Part shown: positions 7,440 to 15,352 of the stretch, piece after piece
Numbering within the stretch: the first letter of the stretch is position 1
Layout of the letters: each line of letters opens with the position of its first letter
Assembly: GCA_002508425.1 (NCBI GenBank)
Contig: DAKU01000153.1
Span: 1 to 43,015, forward strand
Origin: Methanosarcinaceae archaeon UBA470
Lineage (GTDB): Archaea > Halobacteriota > Methanosarcinia > Methanosarcinales > Methanosarcinaceae
DNA length: 43,015 nt
Direction of reading: 5' to 3'
Notes under the pieces: model-generated
What the model was told of the DNA's origin: nothing
The model's input: only the letters and a program-made list of their open reading frames with translations
Database searches by the model: none
Made by a program: the position numbers and the translations under genes

Positions 7440-8363
7440 TTACTTTTCATTATATATCTTGAGAGCTTCTTCTGCGGCTGCTCCTTCTACAGTGATCGCA
7501 TATATAGCATTACACATGCGAACTGCTTCATCCAATGGTTTCTGGTGGATGTTGCGCCCAGTGGCATTGCCCATTGCACCACTTACATGTATCTGATCAT
7601 GCAGTTTTTTCAGGAAAGCTTTTGGATCATCACTTGATCCTCCGGCACAGACTACTTTTGTCCTGCCAGCAGCCAGTACAGCTTCTTTGAATACTTCTGC
7701 AGATGAACAGCCTTCTTTCTTTGGATAGTTCACTTTAACAAAGTCAGCGTTCAGGCAAGCACCGACACCAGTTGCACCTGCAATAAGGTGAGGGTCTTTC
7801 TCATCAGCTACGGCAGCTCCTCTTGGATATATCCAGAGTACTGTAAGCATTCCATACTGGTGTGCATCGTACACGATCTGTGCAGCCTGAGCAAGCATGT
7901 CAGCTTCAAATTCACTACCCAGGTAAATTGTATAGCCTACTGCAAGTATCTTCAGTTTACTATTGTCTCTAAACTCCGCTATCTGATCTACATCATACCA
8001 CTGGTTGCTAAAGGGATCCAGTTGCTTTGTTGGAACCAGATGGCTCTTTGAGTTGATCTTCACTAGATATGGCACGTCTGTATAGTCCATTCCATATCTC
8101 GCGATAAGTCCTAACTGGGTGGCAAAAACACCTATTTTGCCCTGCTGTGCTATTCTGAACAGGTGTTCAGGATCATTATCGTCTACAGCAGTATCTTCTC
8201 CATAAAAGTCATCATTTAGGTGCTCTACTTTCTGATCTCCTGCAAAAAGCATGAGTCTTCCTGTGCCCTTTGTAATTTCCATGTAGTTCTCTATATACGT
8301 TTCATGAGCCTCTTTTGGTACATCTAAAGGCACTTTAATATCACTGGGTTTGATCGAAATCAT
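7440..8363 (-). CDS. Class I fructose-bisphosphate aldolase family protein
   Basis: This is an archaeal class I (Schiff base) aldolase of the DhnA/FbaB-DeoC superfamily, 307 residues, probably the fructose-1,6-bisphosphate aldolase of gluconeogenesis. The TIM-barrel strands are visible, including the phosphate-site strand VVCAGGSSDDPK. The likely Schiff-base lysine is K210 in DFVKVNYP. The ATG at 8363 follows an AGGTG-type site at 6 bases; an in-frame ATG at 8396 lacks one. Related archaeal enzymes make 2-amino-3,7-dideoxy-hept-6-ulosonate (ADH synthase), an alternative I cannot exclude from sequence alone. Confidence 0.82.
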   Translation of the reverse strand: MISIKPSDIKVPLDVPKEAHETYIENYMEITKGTGRLMLFAGDQKVEHLNDDFYGEDTAVDDNDPEHLFRIAQQGKIGVFATQLGLIARYGMDYTDVPYLVKINSKSHLVPTKQLDPFSNQWYDVDQIAEFRDNSKLKILAVGYTIYLGSEFEADMLAQAAQIVYDAHQYGMLTVLWIYPRGAAVADEKDPHLIAGATGVGACLNADFVKVNYPKKEGCSSAEVFKEAVLAAGRTKVVCAGGSSDDPKAFLKKLHDQIHVSGAMGNATGRNIHQKPLDEAVRMCNAIYAITVEGAAAEEALKIYNEK

Positions 8364-8779
8364 ATTCTTCACCTTATTGTACAGCCTTAAATTCATTTAT
8401 TCAGTAATCTAATATTTATTAGTAATTGTTTTTATGCATAAATATACGTACGTTTTTTGAAATAATGGGGAATCGTCTTTCTCTTGAAGCTACGATTATG
8501 TGCTCAAGAGATGCTAACCATTTTGTGATTTTGTAGGTAAAAAAGTATCATTGGTATTAATCTTTATTCTACAGCTTATTGTTACCTCTTTTTAAGGGGT
8601 CCAACCTCTTCAAATGTAAAAGGAAATGCTTCGAAACATTAAAATTAGATTGTTGCTTAGTCCTAACAAATGATGGAAAGTGCCTCTATCCAATTTTATA
8701 ATGAACTAGCTACATTTCTATGTTAATATGAGCGTATAAACTGTCAACTTCTAGTGTAAATTTGGGGGATAGGTTACCA
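8364..8779. other. Divergent intergenic region between aldolase and permease
   Basis: This 416-base AT-rich spacer separates two divergent genes. Minus-strand TATA candidates are at 8411-8420 (AATAAATATT) and 8435-8445. A plus-strand candidate TTTATAA is at 8695-8701, about 80 bases before the permease start. I see no convincing gene, repeat family or RNA fold in the rest. Confidence 0.5.
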
Positions 8780-11011
8780 ATGGCTGCAATTGAAACAAAA
8801 GAGAGATTAGGGCGTAGTCTGGGCTTTTTTTCAACGTTTGCCATTGGCACTGGAACGATGATCGGAGCCGGAATATTTATCCTCCCGGGAATTGCCTTCA
8901 CAAATGCCGGTGCAGGCGCAATATTCTCTTTTTTAATCGGAGGCATTATTTCTATAGCTACAGCAATCAGCATGGCTGAACTAGCAACTGGTATGCCTAT
9001 GGCTGGTGGAAGTTACTATTATATTAGTAGAACAATGGGGGCTGCTTTTGGTGCTATAATAGGTCTTGGTTCATGGCTTGCATTAGTGTTCAAAGGAACA
9101 TTTGCACTCATAGGTTTAGCAGAGTATTTTCAGGTCTTTTACCCATCCTCTATTTATTTCGTAGCGGCCGTTTCGGGATTACTACTTCTAGTAGTAAATT
9201 ATCGAGGTTCAAAGAGCAGTGGTTCACTGCAGAATATTATTATAATTCTCTTATTGGTCATTTTGGCTATATTTTTAGCCAAAGTATTTTTCTTCGTCGA
9301 ACTGGAGAATTTCAACTCAGTAATGCCATATGGTCCGGTTTCAGTACTCACTACAACAGGAACCATTTTTATTTCATATCTGGGACTTGCAGAGCTTGCA
9401 GCAATTTCCGAGGAAGTAAAAAACCCATCAAGGAATTTACCGAGGGCATTTATTGCCTCTGCAGTAGTAGTTACTATTTTCTATGTTCTCATAATGATAG
9501 CAGTTGTTGGTGTCTCAAGCCTTCATGGGGGGTCAACTACGATTACCCCTCTTGCAGATATAGCTAATTTGATATACGGGGAAAGAGGAAGATTCCTTAT
9601 TGTCTTTGCAGCATTGCTTGCAACGCTTTCAACAGCTAATGGGGCTATATTATCATCTTCCAGATTTCCTTTTGCCATGAGCAGAGATGCATTAATGCCA
9701 CAATGGTTTGTAGAAATCCATAAAAAATATGAGACACCCTACAATTCTATATTGGTCACTGGTGTTATAATGGTCTTGCTTCTTTTTTTATTTGACATAG
9801 AACAGCTGGCTAGGTTAGGCGGTGCGTTTAATATCTTGATCTATGTCTTGCTCAATCTAGCGGTCATTGTCCTAAGAAAAAGAACTTTACCCGAATATGA
9901 ACCAACATTTAGAGACCCCTTTTTCCCATTTACTCAAATAATAGGAATTATCGGCAGCCTGATCCTGTTGCCATTACTTGGTGGCATGCCTTTGCTTTTT
10001 GCTATATCTTTGATCGCATTAGGTGCATGGTGGCATTGGTTTTATGGGAGGGGCAAAGCCACACCACGCTATAATCTATTTGATCTACTGGAAAACAATA
10101 TAGAACCAGTGGTCATAAAATCAGAATCTGTGGTAAAGGTATTGGTTCCAATTTCCAATGTTAAACGTGAGCATGACCTACTGAAGTTGGCAGATTGTTT
10201 AGGTGATGAAATCGTAGGTCTTCATGTCATCAAGGTTCCAGATCAGACTACCCTAAAATTTGCCCAGGAAGCCTTTCATAATAAAAAAATCGAAATTGAC
10301 TCACACTTCAAAGAAGAATTCGAGCAATATCCGGTAATTCTTGGGCATAAACGAAAATATATAACTGCTTTTGATCATAGCGTTTCTAATTCAATCATAG
10401 AACAGGCAGAAGTGGAAAATGTAGATCTGGTTATTATGGGCTGGCACGAGTCAAATCGATTCCAATATTCTCTTGGAGATGTGACAAATGAGGTCCTATC
10501 GTCGTTAAAACACCACATAGTATTACTAAAAGGCTATCTTATTCACAAGACCACGAAAATTTTAGTAGCATATAATGGAAAAGATAATTCAGTATATGGT
10601 CTTCATCTGGCAAAAAAATTGGCTATTAACACAGGGGCAAAAATAGAGATAATCACAATAGTAAGCCCTGATGAAGATAAGGATAGAAAAAAGGAGATTT
10701 CTGAGAAGCTTCGGGCTATATCCAAAAGTGAAGAAATGATCTCCATCAGTTTTAAGATGTTGGAAAGGTACTCTGTCGAAGATGCTATATTAGAAGCTTC
10801 AAATAATGCCGATTTGACTGTTATTGGAGATTCAAGCCAAAGGTTTAAAGTATCATTTCTTGGAACCTTACCACAAAGGGTTGCCAGACACTCTAGGAAT
10901 CCAGTACTGATTGTAAAGAGATCCAAACCAATATCTAAACAAAATATCACTTATTTATTAAAGAAGAACGCCAACATTTTGCGTGAAAAGTTAAATAAAT
11001 CATTTAAATAA
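8780..11011 (+). CDS. APC-family amino acid permease with two C-terminal UspA domains
   Basis: This 743-residue fusion has an amino acid/polyamine/organocation transporter domain (about residues 1-425, some 12 helices) followed by two universal-stress-protein domains (about 450-590 and 592-720). The transporter begins with GTGTMIGAGIFILPG, the APC helix-1 substrate-site motif. The second USP has the ATP-type ending GD-x9-FLGTLPQRVARHSRNPVLIVK. The USP pair probably senses nucleotide or stress and regulates transport (inference). ATG 8780 follows AGGT at 5 bases; an in-frame TTG at 8762 precedes it. Confidence 0.88.
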   Translation: MAAIETKERLGRSLGFFSTFAIGTGTMIGAGIFILPGIAFTNAGAGAIFSFLIGGIISIATAISMAELATGMPMAGGSYYYISRTMGAAFGAIIGLGSWLALVFKGTFALIGLAEYFQVFYPSSIYFVAAVSGLLLLVVNYRGSKSSGSLQNIIIILLLVILAIFLAKVFFFVELENFNSVMPYGPVSVLTTTGTIFISYLGLAELAAISEEVKNPSRNLPRAFIASAVVVTIFYVLIMIAVVGVSSLHGGSTTITPLADIANLIYGERGRFLIVFAALLATLSTANGAILSSSRFPFAMSRDALMPQWFVEIHKKYETPYNSILVTGVIMVLLLFLFDIEQLARLGGAFNILIYVLLNLAVIVLRKRTLPEYEPTFRDPFFPFTQIIGIIGSLILLPLLGGMPLLFAISLIALGAWWHWFYGRGKATPRYNLFDLLENNIEPVVIKSESVVKVLVPISNVKREHDLLKLADCLGDEIVGLHVIKVPDQTTLKFAQEAFHNKKIEIDSHFKEEFEQYPVILGHKRKYITAFDHSVSNSIIEQAEVENVDLVIMGWHESNRFQYSLGDVTNEVLSSLKHHIVLLKGYLIHKTTKILVAYNGKDNSVYGLHLAKKLAINTGAKIEIITIVSPDEDKDRKKEISEKLRAISKSEEMISISFKMLERYSVEDAILEASNNADLTVIGDSSQRFKVSFLGTLPQRVARHSRNPVLIVKRSKPISKQNITYLLKKNANILREKLNKSFK

Positions 11012-11162
11012 GTGTTCAAGTTCTAAGTATTACATGTAATATTGAGCAGAGGATAAAACCATTTCCATTTAAGTAAGCTCATTGAAACGGTTTTTCAAAA
11101 TCAAGAATACTTTCACTATGCATACTGTCCATATTTATACTTAAACAGAATAACTTCTATTT

Positions 11163-11190
11163 GCCTCTCTACAAGAAACAAACCAGAGGC
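11163..11190 (+). promoter_or_regulatory. Leader hairpin of the second rpa gene
   Basis: GCCTCT (11163-11168) pairs with AGAGGC (11185-11190). A TATA-like stretch lies near 11130-11140, so the hairpin would be close to the 5' end of the mRNA, as in the first rpa operon. The SD GAGGT (11193-11197) directly follows. Confidence 0.35.
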
Positions 11191-11202
11191 TTGAGGTAGA
11201 AC

Positions 11203-12450
11203 ATGAACGTAATTGTAGCAGACATTAGGACCAAGTTCCAAGAACTTGGTGTAGATATCCCGGCTGAAAAGATAGAAGAAAGACTTGAAAAGCTTATAGT
11301 AAAATTCAAAGTTCCCCAGGAAGAGGCTAAGAGAAGTGTTGTCAACTTTTTCTTGAAGGAATATAGTATTTCTAAAGATAAGTTCTATGGTGGCCAGGGG
11401 GAAACAACCTTTTCAAAGGTGGCTGACATCTCAGAAGATGGAAAATGGGTGAACTTAAAGGTAAAAGTGGTTCAGATATGGGAAAATACTCATGAATCCA
11501 TTTCTCAGGTTGGGTTGCTGGCAGATGAAACGGGGACCATAAAATTCATTGCTTGGGCGGCCGCAGAACTACCAACTGTTGAAGAGGGAAGGAGTTATAT
11601 TTTCAAAAATGTTGTTTCCAGCGAGTGGAACGGCAAAATGGAGGTCACTCTCAACAAGAGCAGCTCTATTGAAGAAACAGCTGATGACATACATGTCCAA
11701 AGTAAGTCAAAGGGAGTTGCTTCTCTTGTAAAGGTCGCTGATATTTCTGAGGATGGAAGATGGGTCGATCTAAAAGGCAAAATCGTCCAGTTGTGGGAAA
11801 ATACTAACGAATCAATTTCCCAGGTCGGGCTTATTGGTGATGAAACTTCAAGTATTAAGTTTATCAAATGGGCAAGTGCTGAGATTCCTGTGGATTTAGT
11901 AGAAGGAAATAACTATCTTTTACGGAATGCTGTAACCAGTGAATGGAACGGAAAGCTCGAGATCACTTTGAACAAAAGTAGTTCAATTGAAGAGATTTCC
12001 GATGAAATCGAGGTTAATACTAGAGACACTGTTATTACAGCTGCGATGGTTGATATTCAATCAGGGTCAGGGCTCATAAAGCGTTGTCCTCAATGTAATC
12101 GCTCTTTAACAAAAGGTGCATGTGCGGAGCACGGTAAGGTAGACGGTGTTTATGATCTGCGTTTGAAAGCTGTTCTTGATACTGGAACTATTACTCAGGA
12201 CGTACTTCTTAAAAGAGAAGTTACTGAAGAAATCTCTGGAATCACTTTGGAAGATGCCATAGCTATGGCCGCAGATGCGCTTGATCAGGGTGTGGTCCTG
12301 GAAGCCATGAAACAAAAGCTTGTAGGTAAGTACTATAAGGTTTCAGGGCCGCGGGTTGACAGGTATGTACTAGTAGAGTCAATAGAAAAGGAGTCTATTC
12401 TGGACCACAAATTGCTTGAAGAGCTCATAAATGAGGCTGAGGTGATCTAA
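11203..12450 (+). CDS. rpa: Replication protein A paralogue with duplicated OB fold and zinc finger
   Basis: This is a second zinc-finger RPA of 415 residues. It has a helical N-terminus (1-55, KVPQEEAKRSVVNFF as in copy 1), two OB folds at residues 73-162 and 178-268, and a C-terminal OB fold with C-x2-C-x8-C-x2-H (C295 to H310). The two OB folds are strikingly alike, roughly 70% identical by eye (both contain VADISEDG, WENT-ESISQVGL and NKSSSIEE). This points to a recent tandem duplication within the gene. The next gene begins at the base after its stop. Confidence 0.9.
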   Translation: MNVIVADIRTKFQELGVDIPAEKIEERLEKLIVKFKVPQEEAKRSVVNFFLKEYSISKDKFYGGQGETTFSKVADISEDGKWVNLKVKVVQIWENTHESISQVGLLADETGTIKFIAWAAAELPTVEEGRSYIFKNVVSSEWNGKMEVTLNKSSSIEETADDIHVQSKSKGVASLVKVADISEDGRWVDLKGKIVQLWENTNESISQVGLIGDETSSIKFIKWASAEIPVDLVEGNNYLLRNAVTSEWNGKLEITLNKSSSIEEISDEIEVNTRDTVITAAMVDIQSGSGLIKRCPQCNRSLTKGACAEHGKVDGVYDLRLKAVLDTGTITQDVLLKREVTEEISGITLEDAIAMAADALDQGVVLEAMKQKLVGKYYKVSGPRVDRYVLVESIEKESILDHKLLEELINEAEVI

Positions 12451-13017
12451 ATGGCAGGTTATACCCGTGAAGTCGCAAAAAGGCTGTTCTCTCAAGAATT
12501 CAGGGAGTCCAATCTTACTTTCAAGGATGGGGATGACCAGTATTCTCCTCAATACTTATTCACTCCAACAGGAGCAAAAGTAAACAGGATGTTCATTGTG
12601 GGAACTCTTACCGAAAAAGAAGACATTGGCAGTGATTCAGAGTATTGGCGTGGGCGTGTATCCGATCCAACAGGTTCATTCTTCATATATGCGGGCCAGT
12701 ACCAGCCAGAAGCTGCTCAAGTACTTGCAGAATGCGATACTCCGGAATTTGTAGCCATCATTGGCAAGCCAAGTACATATACTACGCCAGAAGGGGATAT
12801 CCGGACATCTATAAGGCCGGAATCAATGTACATAGTGGATGGTGAAACGAGGGATCTATGGGTGCTTGATACCGCTAAGGCCACCCTGGAAAGACTGAAA
12901 AACCTGTCTACATCTCATCCGGATGCCTTAAAGGCAAAAGAACATTACAAGACCGATACGAAGCATTACGCTTCCATGGTGTTAAAAGCTCTTAGGTCTC
13001 TGAAGGAAGAATATTGA
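12451..13017 (+). CDS. RPA-associated protein, short form
   Basis: This 188-residue paralogue of the protein at 5431 corresponds to the COG3390 RPA-associated family. It starts immediately after the rpa stop, so the two are coupled. It shares REVAKRLFSQEF, TPTGAKVNRMFIVG, DPTGSFFIYAGQYQPEAAQ and SIRPESM with the long copy. It ends after a short helical region (LKALRSLKEEY) and lacks the C-terminal winged helix. It probably partners with the OB-duplicated RPA. A terminator follows. Confidence 0.88.
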   Translation: MAGYTREVAKRLFSQEFRESNLTFKDGDDQYSPQYLFTPTGAKVNRMFIVGTLTEKEDIGSDSEYWRGRVSDPTGSFFIYAGQYQPEAAQVLAECDTPEFVAIIGKPSTYTTPEGDIRTSIRPESMYIVDGETRDLWVLDTAKATLERLKNLSTSHPDALKAKEHYKTDTKHYASMVLKALRSLKEEY

Positions 13018-13019
13018 TC

Positions 13020-13060
13020 TTACAGGTTTGCTAACCTGTAAATTTTTACCTTTCTTTTTC
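13020..13060 (+). terminator. Terminator of the second rpa operon
   Basis: A perfect 9-bp hairpin TTACAGGTT-TGCT-AACCTGTAA begins 3 bases after the stop and is followed by ATTTTTACC and a T-rich run. Confidence 0.75.
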
Positions 13061-13121
13061 TTATATCTTTTTTTGGAGCAAAAGAACAATAAGCAAAACA
13101 ATCAATAATTGATTGATCTAT

Positions 13122-13352
13122 ATGAAGACATATCTTCTGATCTGGTTCAGTAGTAATGGAGCAAGGCCCTCGGAGGTCACCCGAAGTCTGATGTCCATGG
13201 GTTTTACTCCTGTGAAGGGTTCTTATGACTATGTTTACGATTGGGGAAATAACGTAAACACAGATGAGATCGTAAATTTTGGGGACAAAGTACAAGTGAC
13301 ATTGAAAGATACAGGTGTAATGTTCAAGATAGAAACAGTCAATGGTACCTAA
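13122..13352 (+). CDS. Small unknown protein
   Basis: I do not recognise this 76-residue acidic protein (MKTYLLIWFSSNG, then PVKGSYDYVYDWG and VTLKDTGVMFKIETV). The pattern of alternating strands and one helix (RPSEVTRSLMSMG) suggests a compact alpha/beta fold. It lies behind the rpa terminator with no clear Shine-Dalgarno site. An in-frame TTG at 13113 is an alternative start. It converges with the phosphoesterase gene. Coding potential is judged from amino-acid composition and complete codon structure only. Confidence 0.6.
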   Translation: MKTYLLIWFSSNGARPSEVTRSLMSMGFTPVKGSYDYVYDWGNNVNTDEIVNFGDKVQVTLKDTGVMFKIETVNGT

Positions 13353-13358
13353 ATTGTC

Positions 13359-13889
13359 TCACTTTCCTTCTGCAAGTTTGCGTGAGTATTCAATATAGTC
13401 GCAGGACTGACCAGCGATCTCGATTATTTCGCTAGATACTTTTCCATCTTTTATTTCTATCTCTACAGCACATGGATCGGACATTCTGGGCTTGGTAGGG
13501 GATCCCGGACAAATGAGAAGTACATCGCTTTTTTCGATAAGAGGTCTGTGCAGATGCCCAAAAATGAGTATATTCACTCCCATCTCCAGAGCCAGGTATC
13601 TGAGAGCCGTAGTATCGTTCAGAGACAGTGCACCTTCATGAACTATACCTATTTTTACACCTTCAACTTCAAAAGTAACCTTTTCCGGAAGTACCTGCTT
13701 TGTCAAGGCATCATCTGCATTTCCATGCACGGCTTTTAGTTTACCTGTAGCTTCAAAAGCCTCATAGCATTCATAAGATGTAAAATCGCCGGCATGAGCG
13801 ATTATATCATAACCTATGAGTACATCAACCAGATATTTTGGTATTACCCCGGTTTCAATGTGTGTATCTGAAATAGCTATGATCCTCAA
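13359..13889 (-). CDS. YfcE/MJ0936-type metallophosphoesterase
   Basis: This 176-residue calcineurin-like phosphodiesterase carries the full metal-binding set: SDTH (residues 7-10), HAGDF (about 32-36), HGNAD (about 55-59), a His in GIVHEG, and GHLHRP (about 111-116). MJ0936-type enzymes hydrolyse phosphodiesters with Ni2+ or Mn2+; the natural substrate is unknown. The start is TTG at 13889, six bases after GAGGT, because MRIIAISDTH is the conserved opening. In Haloferax a phosphoesterase gene (rpe) belongs to an rpa-rpap operon. Here the gene is convergent with, not part of, the rpa operon. Confidence 0.85.
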   Translation of the reverse strand: MRIIAISDTHIETGVIPKYLVDVLIGYDIIAHAGDFTSYECYEAFEATGKLKAVHGNADDALTKQVLPEKVTFEVEGVKIGIVHEGALSLNDTTALRYLALEMGVNILIFGHLHRPLIEKSDVLLICPGSPTKPRMSDPCAVEIEIKDGKVSSEIIEIAGQSCDYIEYSRKLAEGK

Positions 13890-13907
13890 TTAACTACCTC
13901 TATAAAT

Positions 13908-14696
13908 TCAATGCACTGAAAGATCAACAAGTTCATATTCAAGATCCTCACTTTCAAGACGACTTAATATGCCGGGGACCTCTTCGTCGATAGCAAGTAC
14001 CAATGAGGAAAGACCATGGAATGCTGCCTCTATCACAGACTCTTTTGCTCCAAACATTACATCTGGTTCCCTTCCTACTCTTCTAAGAGCTATTAGCGAT
14101 TCAACTCCAATCGTAGCAAGATACGATTTTGATCTGACAAGGTTCTTCAACCTCTCCAGGTCAACATTCTTGGATCCACCTCTCTCTACTCGTGGTATCT
14201 TGCAGACAGTAATGCTTGCATTTTCTAGGTCTATAAGTCCCATCAGGTCAGTGACGCCTACATCCTCTCCTTTTGATGCACTGGAAATGGTTGTACCAGT
14301 AGCGTTAGTGACATCCCGCGTGCTCACATAAAGTAAGCCGTTTCTCATTGTAAGATACACTTGCTGGTCCGCATTCACATCTTCTTCAGCAATGGCAGTC
14401 CAAGTGGACACATGACTGATGATGTCGCTCATCACAAACCTAGCATACCTTTTCATCTCGGCGGCATTTTCCAGAACCCATTCGACTCCTTGTTTTGTGA
14501 TTCGGTATCTTACTCTTCCTTCGGAGCTCACTAATCCTTCTGCAACAAGCTCTTTTATGTACTCTGAGACTGCCTGAGGAGTCACGCCAATCTTTTCAGC
14601 TATCTCTTTTTGACGTACATTAGGCTGGTGTGCAGCTACCTCTATGAGTATCTGAAACTTAGTTATACCACTCTTACTACTAAGAAGTTCGATCAT
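13908..14696 (-). CDS. Winged-helix transcriptional regulator with C-terminal sensor-like domain
   Basis: This is a 262-residue DNA-binding regulator of the methanogen type (COG1497-like). Residues 1-80 form a MarR/IclR-like winged helix with recognition region VRQKEIAEKIGVTPQAVSEYIKELV and wing SSEGRVRYRITKQG. The rest (about 95-262) is a domain of strands and helices of unknown ligand. It overlaps the upstream regulator by ATGA, so both are made together. Targets are unknown. No membrane segment is seen. Confidence 0.75.
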   Translation of the reverse strand: MIELLSSKSGITKFQILIEVAAHQPNVRQKEIAEKIGVTPQAVSEYIKELVAEGLVSSEGRVRYRITKQGVEWVLENAAEMKRYARFVMSDIISHVSTWTAIAEEDVNADQQVYLTMRNGLLYVSTRDVTNATGTTISSASKGEDVGVTDLMGLIDLENASITVCKIPRVERGGSKNVDLERLKNLVRSKSYLATIGVESLIALRRVGREPDVMFGAKESVIEAAFHGLSSLVLAIDEEVPGILSRLESEDLEYELVDLSVH

Positions 14697-15202
14697 TCCT
14701 TGTCCTCTACTTCCTTTATGCGCTGCCCCATTACTGCTAATTTATCAGACCGTCGTGCGACTGCACGGATGTACATTGGGCTTTTATTCAATGCTCTTGT
14801 CAGACTACTCATGGACTCATTGCCTTCAATCACGAGTTTTTCGAGCTCTTCAATGGCATCTTTTACTTCTTCATAGGGCTTAAATGTCAGCATTATTATG
14901 TCACTCATATCTTCCACAGTACATTGGAAATTGGTCTGGACCTTTGAGTAGGAACTGTGGTATTCTTTTTGTGGCATCTTGCCTGGTTCCGGCATATGCC
15001 ACTGACTCTCTATCAAACCGCTTTTCTTCAGTATTTTTATACTCTGTGCAACATCCGTTCCCAGCGTTTCCTCAAGTTCATCCTTTGTCATCCATAAGTT
15101 TAAAAGGGCATCAAATACTTTTTTGTGCCGCTTCGACCCAAAAATTTGGAGGAGTGGTACAAGTTCGGAAGGATCATTAATAATTCTTGTCCGTTTATTC
15201 AT
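14693..15202 (-). CDS. ArsR-like winged-helix regulator
   Basis: This 169-residue protein has a winged helix at about residues 15-70 (VPLLQIFGSKRHKKVFDALL, then MTKDELEETLGTDVAQSIKILKKSGLIE), preceding a C-terminal region with helices (YEEVKDAIEELEKLVIEG). The wing carries PQKEYHSSYSKVQTNF. It is the first gene of a two-gene operon with the regulator at 13908 (ATGA overlap). A GAGGTTAA-type SD precedes the ATG at 15202. Autoregulation or joint action is plausible but not shown by the sequence. Confidence 0.75.
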   Translation of the reverse strand: MNKRTRIINDPSELVPLLQIFGSKRHKKVFDALLNLWMTKDELEETLGTDVAQSIKILKKSGLIESQWHMPEPGKMPQKEYHSSYSKVQTNFQCTVEDMSDIIMLTFKPYEEVKDAIEELEKLVIEGNESMSSLTRALNKSPMYIRAVARRSDKLAVMGQRIKEVEDKE

Positions 15203-15352
15203 AGCATTAACCTCTGAATGTACCTCGTATGGATCGAGACCAGTTGCGTATCTATACTCCCAAGTACAATCGATCCAAAAATACAGTTAATCCATCAGAA
15301 CACTTTTTTCCAATATTATATGTTCCTTAATCTTAATAAATGTGTTGTGATT

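Noticed and set aside
8397..8760. Hidden RNA gene or riboswitch in the long permease/aldolase spacer
   Set aside because: I found only weak short inverted repeats and no conserved core; AT-rich promoter DNA explains it.
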